Shown piece after piece: positions 1-6,970 of a DNA stretch of 16,847 nt. How positions within the stretch are numbered: the first letter of the stretch is position 1; the number at the start of each line of letters is the position of its first letter. The stretch lies in the NCBI GenBank assembly GCA_003455235.1, contig DMRT01000192.1, positions 1 through 16,847 on the forward strand, read 5' to 3'. The notes under the pieces are model-generated. The model was not told where the DNA came from. It did no database searches and was given only the letters and a program-made list of their open reading frames with translations. Made by a program: the position numbers and the translations under genes. The stretch comes from Chitinophagaceae bacterium (lineage in GTDB: Bacteria > Bacteroidota > Bacteroidia > Chitinophagales > Chitinophagaceae).

Positions 1-909
1 GTTCTTTCGTGGAATCATATTTTGCTGGATGCCAAAGGAACCACCCTGCTTTTTGAACACCTGAACCAGTTATCGGAAAACAAGGAGCCTGACTTCAGCC
101 TCTTTTTTCCCGGAACGGAAAAAAAGACCGGTGTGGTTACCTATATCCGCAACATGTATAAGGTAAAACACTTTGTTCAGCGCTCGGCCCGGCCGCCGGT
201 TTTTTCCGTGGCCGAAAAGAAAATGAAAAGCCAGGAAGGCGCCACGCTGGTAAAACATTTTTCCTTTACAGCAGAAGAAACAAAGAACATCAACAGCAAT
301 GCATTTAAAACGGGTTCCCGTTTCGGACCTACGCTTTACCTCATTGCCTGCTGCTCTCACATCATCAACCGGCTTGGCAAACAAAAGAATAAGACAGGGG
401 ATCTCTGGTTGCCGGTTCCCTACGACGGCCGCCTGAAGGGAGGCAATGGCCCGCTGATCTCCAACACCGTCTCCTTCCTGTTCTACCGCATTCCGCAAAG
501 TGAATTACTCGACGTACAACAAACCGTGCATTGCCTGGGCAGGCAGATGATGGACCAGATCAAGGAAGGCATTCCGCAGCGGTATACCCTTTTCCTGAAT
601 ATGATGCGGCATATCCCGCTATGGTTGTATTATTTCCTGGTGAGCAAAACGGGCAAGGGAGTTTTTGCCAGTTTCCTGTACACCTCCACCGGCGATAACT
701 TCAATAACCTGCGTTCGCTGTTCGGCGAACCCATCCGCGACATCAGCATGATACCGGCGCTTACTTTCCCACCCGGCCTTACTTTTGTATTTTTAAAACA
801 CGATGATGAGCTGGGTGTGAACATCGCTTATTCACCCGACACCATCAGCAGCAGCGACCTGCTGTTTATTGAACAACAGTTAAAAGAAATCTTGCTCAGC
901 AACCAGTAA
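1..909 (+). CDS. Condensation-superfamily acyltransferase-like protein (5' end outside window)
   Basis: The reading frame is open from base 1 to the TAA at 907-909, giving 302 visible residues; the true start lies left of the window. The first visible residues read WNHILLDAKG. This is an HxxxDxxG arrangement, matching the catalytic HHxxxDG motif of NRPS condensation domains and related CoA- or carrier-dependent acyltransferases, with Asn in place of the first His. A later segment, GPLISNTVSFLFYRIP (about residues 149-164 of the visible part), resembles the conserved central strand of that superfamily. In the family the second His of the motif supports attack of an amine or alcohol on a thioester. 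No adenylation or carrier domain is fused downstream. The stop overlaps the next ATG as TAATG, which implies translational coupling. Membership of the superfamily is fairly likely; the choice between condensation domain, wax-ester/DGAT type and alcohol acyltransferase is open. Confidence 0.6.
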   Translation, partial: VLSWNHILLDAKGTTLLFEHLNQLSENKEPDFSLFFPGTEKKTGVVTYIRNMYKVKHFVQRSARPPVFSVAEKKMKSQEGATLVKHFSFTAEETKNINSNAFKTGSRFGPTLYLIACCSHIINRLGKQKNKTGDLWLPVPYDGRLKGGNGPLISNTVSFLFYRIPQSELLDVQQTVHCLGRQMMDQIKEGIPQRYTLFLNMMRHIPLWLYYFLVSKTGKGVFASFLYTSTGDNFNNLRSLFGEPIRDISMIPALTFPPGLTFVFLKHDDELGVNIAYSPDTISSSDLLFIEQQLKEILLSNQ

Positions 910-2153
910 TGGAAACCGTTCTGCATACCGATGTGCTGGTACTTGGCGGCGGCTCTGCCGGCATGGCGGCAGCTATTGCTGCTTCCCGCAAAGGGCTGAA
1001 GGTAACCCTCGTGGAGCGCAATGCATTCCTGGGAGGAAAGGCAACGGCGGCCGAAGTGGGAACCATCTGCGGCCTGTATCATTTCAGCAAGAAGGAAGAG
1101 TCTGAATACGTGGTGAATGGTTTTGCCAGGGAATTTGCCGATGCACTGCAGCAGCGCTCGGCCACCCGGCCGCTGCACAATGCAGAGGGGCTGCACTACC
1201 TGCCGTATCACATCGATGCATTCAAACAGCTTTGTGTGGAGTGGCTGCATGCCCACCAGGTACACATTCATTTCAATGCGGTTTTAAAAACCGTGGAAAC
1301 CCGTGACGATAAAATAATGACTGCGTCGGTGATTGCCGATGGGAAACCATTCACCATTTTTTTAAAATCGCTGATCGACTGCTCCGGCGACAGCGTGATC
1401 AGCGGAGCCGCACACCTGCCCGTGATAAAAACAGATCATTACCAGGCCGCCGCCCAGGTGTTCACCATGCAGGGTGTTGCCGAAGACAACGAAGCAAGAC
1501 TCGGCCTCATCATGATGAAGGCCCTGCGTGCTGCTATCGACGATGATGTGCTACCGGATTTTTACGACCGGGTTTACGTGGTACAGGGATCATTGCGCAA
1601 TAACCAGGTTAGTTTAAAAGTGGGACTGCCTTTGCCCGTAACCTATGCACCCGGTAACCTGCAGGAGTTGAAAACGGTGGCAGAAAGCTTTGTACAAAAT
1701 CTTGCCCAGTTCCTGGTAAACCGGGTAGCCGCCTTTAAACAGGCATCCATTCAGCATATTGCACCCGAAGTGGGAACAAGAACCGGGTTGAGGAGCGTGG
1801 GCAGGTATGTATTAACCGAAGAAGATGTGCTGCAATGCCGCAAGTTCGACGATGCCGTTGCCAATGGATCATGGCCCATTGAAGAATGGGTGCAGCACCG
1901 GCGGGTGAGCATGAGTTATTTTAATGAGCATGATTATTACCAGGTTCCCGCTGCCTGTTTGCAATCGGCCAGCATACAAAACCTGTTCTTTGCCGGAAGA
2001 AATATTTCGGCTACCGAAAAAGCCATCGCCAGCGCCCGGGTAATGGGCATTTGCCTGCAAACCGGCTATGCCGCCGGATGCCTGGCTGCTGCATTTGCAA
2101 ACAACCAGCCTCAAAACGAAGAGGTAAAACAGGTGCAAAACGGGCAATTGTGA
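909..2153 (+). CDS. FAD-dependent oxidoreductase (FAD_oxidored family)
   Basis: This 414-residue flavoprotein has an N-terminal dinucleotide-binding fold: DVLVLGGGSAGMAAA at residues 8-22 gives the GxGxxG turn, and Glu36 ends the second strand, where the adenosine ribose binds. A GGKATAAEVGTICGLY segment follows (42-57), with Cys54. Near the C-terminus, NLFFAGRNISATEKAIASA and then RVMGICLQTGYAAG form the second FAD-contacting region typical of FAD_oxidored (PF12831-like) enzymes. There is no signal peptide or membrane segment, so it should be cytoplasmic. The ATG at 909 overlaps the preceding stop (TAATG), and the next gene starts 13 bases after its own stop, so it belongs to one operon with an acyltransferase-like protein and an adenylating enzyme. 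By context it probably oxidises or desaturates the activated acyl or aminoacyl group, or the finished product. That role is inference, and the substrate is unknown. Confidence 0.8.
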   Translation: METVLHTDVLVLGGGSAGMAAAIAASRKGLKVTLVERNAFLGGKATAAEVGTICGLYHFSKKEESEYVVNGFAREFADALQQRSATRPLHNAEGLHYLPYHIDAFKQLCVEWLHAHQVHIHFNAVLKTVETRDDKIMTASVIADGKPFTIFLKSLIDCSGDSVISGAAHLPVIKTDHYQAAAQVFTMQGVAEDNEARLGLIMMKALRAAIDDDVLPDFYDRVYVVQGSLRNNQVSLKVGLPLPVTYAPGNLQELKTVAESFVQNLAQFLVNRVAAFKQASIQHIAPEVGTRTGLRSVGRYVLTEEDVLQCRKFDDAVANGSWPIEEWVQHRRVSMSYFNEHDYYQVPAACLQSASIQNLFFAGRNISATEKAIASARVMGICLQTGYAAGCLAAAFANNQPQNEEVKQVQNGQL

Positions 2154-2166
2154 GTATTTTTGCCCG

Positions 2167-3609
2167 ATGAAGCAATGGCCGGTTTATGAGATCCTGAAAG
2201 ATGCTGCCCACCAATGGCCCACCCATGCTGCTGTTCATGATGAACACGGGAGTATCCATTTTCAACAACTGTTTATTGAAACGGAAGAACTGCGCAACCA
2301 GCTGGTAAAACTGGGTGTAAAAGAAGGCATGGGCATCGGCGTAATGGCTGCCAATGGAAGAAATTTTATCATCGGCATTTTTGCAGCGGTGGGTTGCGGC
2401 GCCACGGTAATGCCCCTGTCGCCGGGGCTGAAAAAACCCGAGGTAGACGATATCCTGAACGACGCAAAGCTGCACGTGATCATCGACGACCAGTCGGGCA
2501 TTCAGCCGCTGGATACCATCGAAACAATCATTCCGCTCCGCAACGGTTCTTTCCGTTTTGCCTATACCGCCATTCACGAATCGGTTGCCTTTGCTGCGTT
2601 TGTTCATCAGCCTGCATTTATCCGCTTCACATCTGGCACCACCGGTAAATCAAAAGGAGTCATCGTTTCGCACCAGGCGGTAATCGACCGCGTAATGGCT
2701 GCCAACAACGGACTTGAACTGGGCCCCGGGGATACTGTTGTTTGGGTACTGCCCATGGCTTATCACTTTATGGTATCGATTGTACTGTATATTAAATACG
2801 GGGCGGCTATTGCGGTAGCCAAAGATTTCCTGGCGGCAAACATACTTACCATCACCAACCGGTATGCAGGAACATTATTATATGCTTCTCCCCTGCAGAT
2901 CAAATTACTGGCTGCTGATAAAAGCAGTGAGCAGATGCCTTCGCTGAAAAAAGTGATCTCCACTTCGGCGGCTATTTCGCCGGACGTATGTAAGGCCTTT
3001 AAAGAACGTTTTTCCATTGATGTAAGCCAGGCATATGGCATTATTGAAATAGGCTTGCCGGTACTGAACTATGTAAAGTCGGCCGAACATCCCGAAGCCG
3101 TGGGCTATGCCCTGCCGGGCTATACGGTTGACATACTCGACGACGATTACCAGCCCCTGCCCGCCGGGCAGGTGGGTCACCTCGGCATTAAAGGGCCCGG
3201 TATGTTTGATGCATACCTGCTTCCGCCCACACCCAGCAGCCAGGTGTTAAGGAACGGGTATTTTCTGACAGCCGATTATGCATCTAAAACAGCAGACGGG
3301 CTGATAAAAGTGGAAGGGAGATCCAAATCGGTGATCAATGTATCCGGGCTGAAAGTGTTTCCCGAAGAAGTGGAGGCTGTGCTGGAAACAATGCCCGGAG
3401 TAAAGCAGGCAAGGATCAGCAGTATGCCGCACCCGTTGATGGGACAGATCATTGTAGCCGAACTGGTATTGCATACGGGGATGCTGGTGGAGCCGGAAGA
3501 CGTGGTTACTTATTGCAAAAAAAGATTATCCTCCTTTAAAACGCCGCAGCGCATCACCATTGTTGATTCATTGCCCATGACAGGCAGCGGAAAACTGCAG
3601 CGGCATTGA
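2167..3609 (+). CDS. Stand-alone AMP-forming acyl/aryl ligase (adenylation enzyme)
   Basis: This 480-residue ANL-superfamily enzyme would activate a carboxylic acid as an acyl-adenylate and pass it to CoA or a carrier protein. The core motifs are in order: A3 phosphate loop FTSGTTGKSKG (154-164), A5 YGIIE (290-294, with Ile where Thr is usual), A7 Asp in FLTADY (370), A8 hinge region GRSKSVINVSGLKVFPEEVE (384-403), and A10 PMTGSGKLQR with the catalytic Lys476. The protein ends one residue after A10, so no carrier or thioesterase domain is attached. It is shorter than most CoA ligases (500-570 residues). It lies 13 bases behind the FAD oxidoreductase and is the last gene on this strand. With a free-standing condensation-like protein upstream, it may feed a separate carrier protein encoded left of the window. 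The substrate cannot be read from the sequence by eye. Confidence 0.85.
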   Translation: MKQWPVYEILKDAAHQWPTHAAVHDEHGSIHFQQLFIETEELRNQLVKLGVKEGMGIGVMAANGRNFIIGIFAAVGCGATVMPLSPGLKKPEVDDILNDAKLHVIIDDQSGIQPLDTIETIIPLRNGSFRFAYTAIHESVAFAAFVHQPAFIRFTSGTTGKSKGVIVSHQAVIDRVMAANNGLELGPGDTVVWVLPMAYHFMVSIVLYIKYGAAIAVAKDFLAANILTITNRYAGTLLYASPLQIKLLAADKSSEQMPSLKKVISTSAAISPDVCKAFKERFSIDVSQAYGIIEIGLPVLNYVKSAEHPEAVGYALPGYTVDILDDDYQPLPAGQVGHLGIKGPGMFDAYLLPPTPSSQVLRNGYFLTADYASKTADGLIKVEGRSKSVINVSGLKVFPEEVEAVLETMPGVKQARISSMPHPLMGQIIVAELVLHTGMLVEPEDVVTYCKKRLSSFKTPQRITIVDSLPMTGSGKLQRH

Positions 3610-4293
3610 TCAGCGGTTTTTCGCCTTCTCATAAAAAACAATATTCAGCAGAATCAGCAGCATACCATACACCACATCCTCCACGGGAATGGTATGGATG
3701 CGGATGCCCAGGTTTTCGGCATCATTGTAAATGACCACGGGCAGCGAGGTCAGAAAACCGTTTACGATAAGAAATGGTACCAGGCAGATGGCGTAGGAAA
3801 CCAGGAAGGAGGCCGGATCGAAGCCGGTAAAATAACGCCGTAAGAAAAAAAGGCTGAGGATGAAGGCGCCGGCCAGGGTAAAGGTCCACCCGGTATAATA
3901 TTTTGATACGCAGATGAAGCCGAACACAAACATATATACACCCAGCATGGCAAGAATCCATACCGCCCATCTTTTATCCCTTAGGTTGGGAAAATAGGCC
4001 CGGACACATGCATAGATGAACACGCAGCAGTAAGGAACGATGAGGAAGAACAGCACTTCTTCCAGCGGCAGGTTGTAGAGATAGATACCGGTTACGTATT
4101 CGTTATTGAAATGCCAAACACCCAGCCGGGTAAAATACATATCCCACGCAATGTATACGAGGGCGGGGATGATCATAGCGGCGAAAACATATTTCCAGTT
4201 TTTGTAAAACGCCACTTTCTTATCAAAGCTCAGGAAGAAAGGCCCGGCAAAAGAGGCAGCAAGAATGAGAAAATATGTGTAGTGATTATTCAA
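3610..4293 (-). CDS. crtYcd: Lycopene beta-cyclase, fused CrtYc/CrtYd type
   Basis: This 227-residue integral membrane protein has about seven hydrophobic helices and two internally related halves. NLPLEEVLFFLIVPYCCVFIY (starting at 74) carries the PLEE motif of the CrtYc half, and GIRIHTIPVEDVVYG (196-210) carries the PVED motif of the CrtYd half. This matches the lycopene cyclase domain family, which forms beta-ionone rings on lycopene (gamma- or beta-carotene products) and is unrelated to flavin-type CrtY. The start is TTG at 4293: no upstream ATG fits, and the next internal Met (residue 40) would remove the first helix and the LSFDKKVAFYKNWKY stretch typical of the family N-terminus. It is the last gene of the crt operon, 35 bases after crtZ. 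Its TGA directly abuts the stop of the opposing ligase gene. Confidence 0.88.
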   Translation of the reverse strand: MNNHYTYFLILAASFAGPFFLSFDKKVAFYKNWKYVFAAMIIPALVYIAWDMYFTRLGVWHFNNEYVTGIYLYNLPLEEVLFFLIVPYCCVFIYACVRAYFPNLRDKRWAVWILAMLGVYMFVFGFICVSKYYTGWTFTLAGAFILSLFFLRRYFTGFDPASFLVSYAICLVPFLIVNGFLTSLPVVIYNDAENLGIRIHTIPVEDVVYGMLLILLNIVFYEKAKNR

Positions 4294-4328
4294 TGAATGG
4301 ACGGCTGTGCCGGAAGCCGGTTGGCAGA

Positions 4329-4823
4329 TCAGGCGGCTATTTTTTCTTTTGTGTTTCTTTTTTTATCCTCCCGCACTTTGTTCCAGTACCGTTTATTCAC
4401 CCACAGCATACCGAAGCTTTCGCCTTCATGCTGGTCGAGGTGCTTGTGATGCATTTTATGCGCCCAGCGGAGGGCACGTATATAGGTGTTGTTGCTGCGG
4501 GTAAACCATTTGATGCGCTGGTGAATGATTACTTCATGCACCAGGAAATAAGCGAGGCCATACAAGGTAAAGCCCGAACCGATGCAGATCATCCAGTATT
4601 GTTTATAAATAACCCCCAGCATAATGAGCAGCCAGCTGGGAATGGCAAAGATGAGAAAGTAGGCGTCGTTCTTTTCAAAAAAGCCGGGGCCTTTCTGGTG
4701 GTGATCTTTGTGCAGGTACCAGCCAAATCCATGCATCACGTAGCGGTGCAGGCACCAGGTAAAGCCCTCCATTAAAACAAAGGTGGCCAGGGTGATACTG
4801 ATATAAAGTAACCAGTTAAGCAT
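4329..4823 (-). CDS. crtZ: Beta-carotene 3-hydroxylase (CrtZ)
   Basis: This 164-residue membrane di-iron hydroxylase of the fatty-acid hydroxylase superfamily would add 3-hydroxyl groups to beta-ionone rings. All four histidine clusters are present: HRYVMH (26-31), HKDHH (38-42), HEVIIH (96-101) and HKMHH (122-126), that is HxxxxH, HxxHH, HxxxxH, HxxHH. Helices lie between the clusters (about 4-22 and 54-95). Length is normal for bacterial CrtZ. The C-terminus is a charged tail rich in Lys and Arg. It starts with ATG at 4823, 18 bases downstream of the cruF-like gene, and precedes the cyclase gene by 35 bases, so it acts on the ring that gene's product makes. No ketolase (crtW) accompanies it in the window. 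Confidence 0.92.
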   Translation of the reverse strand: MLNWLLYISITLATFVLMEGFTWCLHRYVMHGFGWYLHKDHHQKGPGFFEKNDAYFLIFAIPSWLLIMLGVIYKQYWMICIGSGFTLYGLAYFLVHEVIIHQRIKWFTRSNNTYIRALRWAHKMHHKHLDQHEGESFGMLWVNKRYWNKVREDKKRNTKEKIAA

Positions 4824-4841
4824 GTGCGGGTCAACAATTTT

Positions 4842-5528
4842 TTATTCCATGAATGTCCGTAAGATCAGGAAGAACATCAGCTGGATCAATAACAAATTTA
4901 CAGCGAATTTGTTTTGCTTATTGAATTTTGTAACATGAAACAGGGCCAGCAATAACAGGCTGATGCCAAACCAGCACCCGTAATTAAAAAAAGGTATAGG
5001 TCCTTCCCAGGCCCAGTAGCCGAGTTTTACGGCCACGGGCTCCATCAGCCAGTCGAAAAAAACGGCCATCGTAGCGCCATCCACAATCACGGAAAGGGCT
5101 TTCACCGAAGCTGCCGGTTTTGCGGCATCTCCCTGCATCCGGTTTACCAGCCGGGTAAGCAGCATGTGAATACTGATGCCGCTGCAGTAAATGATGATGA
5201 ACCAGTTTACGCCGATGAGCAGGGGAACATTTTTCACTTTCCATCCCAGTACCTCACCGTATGCATAATGCCCGAAAAGCAGGGATGTGTTCACACCCAC
5301 CAGTTCCACCATAAACCCCACGGCATAACAGGCAACCAGGAACAGCCAGAAGGAGCTGTTTTTTTCCGGCTGTGTCCACAGCAGCAGGATAAATGACAAC
5401 AGCAGGTTGAACGGCGTGGCGTTAATGAAGAAGCTTTTGTCGAAGTAAAGCAAACCTGCCAGGCCAATGGCATGAAAAAAAACAGCAATGGCTGTAGCGA
5501 TATCCTGTTTGGTGAAATTGGTTAGCAC
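4842..5528 (-). CDS. cruF: CruF-like carotenoid 1,2-hydratase family membrane protein
   Basis: This 228-residue polytopic membrane protein belongs to the carotenoid biosynthesis family that includes CruF (PF04240-like). Diagnostic stretches are GFMVELVGVNTSLLFGHYAYG (71-91, with the conserved E-GV-T-FG-Y pattern), VPLLIGVNW (101-109), and DWLMEPVAVKLGYWAW (159-174) followed by FFNYGCWFG. Characterised CruF proteins add water across the 1',2' double bond of an acyclic psi end, and the placement between idi and crtZ suits that. The start is GTG at 5528: reading back in frame, the idi stop TAA at 5553-5555 is met first with no ATG between, and no early internal Met exists. Hydratase activity is inferred from family membership. 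Members also occur in pathways where their role has not been tested, so the symbol is tentative. Confidence 0.72.
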   Translation of the reverse strand: MLTNFTKQDIATAIAVFFHAIGLAGLLYFDKSFFINATPFNLLLSFILLLWTQPEKNSSFWLFLVACYAVGFMVELVGVNTSLLFGHYAYGEVLGWKVKNVPLLIGVNWFIIIYCSGISIHMLLTRLVNRMQGDAAKPAASVKALSVIVDGATMAVFFDWLMEPVAVKLGYWAWEGPIPFFNYGCWFGISLLLLALFHVTKFNKQNKFAVNLLLIQLMFFLILRTFME

Positions 5529-5552
5529 GTATTGGGTTGCGGTGCAGGTGAA

Positions 5553-6074
5553 TTAATGAGAAGCAGCAGATTCAAGATACGCTTCCATTTTTGGAAAAGC
5601 AATTTTAAACCACTCGGTATACTTCTGCGGGTGAGATTGAATGGAGTTTTTTATTTCCTCAATGCTTTTATAGCAATAGTCGCTTACTTCTTCTGCATCG
5701 GGAGTCACGTCGCCGCTGTAGGTTCCTACAAACACGTGATCAAATTCATATTCGGTGAGGCCGTTATCAAAGCCGGCTTTGTATACAAACTCAAATGCCT
5801 TTTCGAGGGGGGTTACAATGCCCATTTCCTGCAGCAGTCTTTTGCCGGCAGCTTCCAGAGTGTCTTCCCCGGGGCGGGGATGGCTGCAGCAGGCGTTGGT
5901 CCACAGACCACCGCTGTGGTACTTTTTATCGGCCCGTTTGTGCAGCAGCATTTCGCCGCGTTCGTTAAAAATAAAAATACTGAAAGCCCGGTGCAGGAGG
6001 GCTTTTTGATGAACTTCCATTTTTTCCATGGCGCCCACAGGCCGGTCCTGCTCATCTACCAGAATAACATCCAT
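5553..6074 (-). CDS. idi: Isopentenyl-diphosphate delta-isomerase, type I (Idi)
   Basis: This 173-residue Nudix-fold enzyme interconverts IPP and DMAPP, balancing the precursors of the carotenoid chain. The catalytic Cys lies in LWTNACCSHP (57-66): aligned with the TNSVCGHP motif of E. coli Idi, Cys63 is the nucleophile. The second catalytic region is TEYEFDHVF (107-115), with Glu110 in the EYE stretch. The N-terminus (VDEQDRPVGAMEKMEVH) is the usual Idi opening, and HRAFSIFIFNERGEMLLHKRA is the Nudix core strand. The ATG at 6074 is 10 bases after the crtB stop, and the cruF-like gene begins 24 bases further on, so it is embedded in the operon. The protein should be cytosolic and metal-dependent (Mg, and Mn or Zn in the family). 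Confidence 0.93.
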   Translation of the reverse strand: MDVILVDEQDRPVGAMEKMEVHQKALLHRAFSIFIFNERGEMLLHKRADKKYHSGGLWTNACCSHPRPGEDTLEAAGKRLLQEMGIVTPLEKAFEFVYKAGFDNGLTEYEFDHVFVGTYSGDVTPDAEEVSDYCYKSIEEIKNSIQSHPQKYTEWFKIAFPKMEAYLESAASH

Positions 6075-6084
6075 ACTTGTTCGG

Positions 6085-6921
6085 TTAATATAAATTCAGC
6101 TGGCTTCTCAATCCTGCTTTGGCAACGATATAGGCTTTGCCATAATTAGGTATGCGGATGCGTTGCTCCATGATGCTGGCTGGTGTGGTACGTTTGATCT
6201 TTTTGAAAAGCGACAGGTAATATTTGTAGGCCACATACACACCAAAGCGTGCTTTGTGCGGCAGGTTCAGGATTCCTTCGTAGGCATTTTCAAAATCGCG
6301 GTTGATGTCGTCCTCGATCTGCCTCTTCATGGTGGGTGTAAAGTTCTTGAAATCCACTTCCGGGAAATACGAACGGTTCAGCTGTTCATAATCTGCTTTC
6401 ACGTCTCGCAGGAAATTCACTTTCTGGAAGGCAGCACCCAAGGCCTGGGCCGAGGGCTTCAGGTCGTTGTAGAGGTTTTTATCGCCTTCGCAGAAAACAT
6501 ACAGGCACATCAGTCCCACCACTTCGGCACTGCCGTAAATGTATTCTTTATAGCCGTTGCTGTTATAGGTGGTTTTGCTCAGGTCCATCTCCATGCTGTT
6601 GAAGAAAGCATCGATCAGGTCGTGGCTGATATTGTATTCACGTACGGTGATCTGGAAACTGTGCAGGATCGGATTCAAGCTGATGCCCCGCTCAATGGCG
6701 GCATAGGTATCTGCCCGGAATTCGGTCAGCAATTCTTCTTTGCGGTATTGATGAAATGTATCTACAATTTCATCGGCAAACCGTACAAATCCATAGATAT
6801 TATAAATGGGCGTACGGAGGTCGGGGTGCAGCAGTCGGATGGCGCTGCTGAAAGATGTGCTGTATTTTTCCGTGACCGCTTTACTGCACTGCTGACTTAC
6901 ATCATGGAAAAGTTTAATCAT
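6085..6921 (-). CDS. crtB: Phytoene synthase (CrtB)
   Basis: This 278-residue squalene/phytoene synthase family enzyme joins two geranylgeranyl diphosphates into phytoene, the first committed carotenoid step. The first Asp-rich motif is FADEIVD (48-54) and the second is FLRDVKADYEQLNRSYFP (170-187), where other members read LRDVGED and then GRxYLP. The N-terminal FHDVSQQCSKAVTEKYSTSF opening is typical and Met1 (ATG at 6921) fits it. It lies 49 bases downstream of crtI and 10 bases upstream of idi. The Lys-Ala pair inside the second motif replaces the commoner Gly-Glu, but both Mg-binding aspartates (173 and 177) remain. No geranylgeranyl diphosphate synthase gene (crtE) is in the window, so the substrate must be supplied by a gene elsewhere. 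Confidence 0.94.
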   Translation of the reverse strand: MIKLFHDVSQQCSKAVTEKYSTSFSSAIRLLHPDLRTPIYNIYGFVRFADEIVDTFHQYRKEELLTEFRADTYAAIERGISLNPILHSFQITVREYNISHDLIDAFFNSMEMDLSKTTYNSNGYKEYIYGSAEVVGLMCLYVFCEGDKNLYNDLKPSAQALGAAFQKVNFLRDVKADYEQLNRSYFPEVDFKNFTPTMKRQIEDDINRDFENAYEGILNLPHKARFGVYVAYKYYLSLFKKIKRTTPASIMEQRIRIPNYGKAYIVAKAGLRSQLNLY

Positions 6922-6970
6922 TCCCGTTGAGTTGTTTTGTTCTTAATCGAGTTTCGTTTTCACCGGCGGT

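Noticed and set aside
22..24. TTG at 22 as the start of the first gene
   Set aside because: The frame is open to base 1 and the catalytic HxxxDxxG motif begins before this codon, so the gene is truncated by the window edge.
2011..2607. Minus-strand open frame of 198 codons across the FAD oxidoreductase/ligase junction
   Set aside because: It overlaps two genes with clear motifs on the other strand and has no recognisable features.
4275..4775. Plus-strand open frame of 166 codons opposite crtZ
   Set aside because: crtZ on the minus strand carries all four His clusters; the opposite frame is a shadow.
6163..6930. Plus-strand open frame of 255 codons opposite crtB
   Set aside because: It is fully antisense to a well-supported phytoene synthase gene, and its translation shows no recognisable domain. 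It is best explained as a codon-use shadow.
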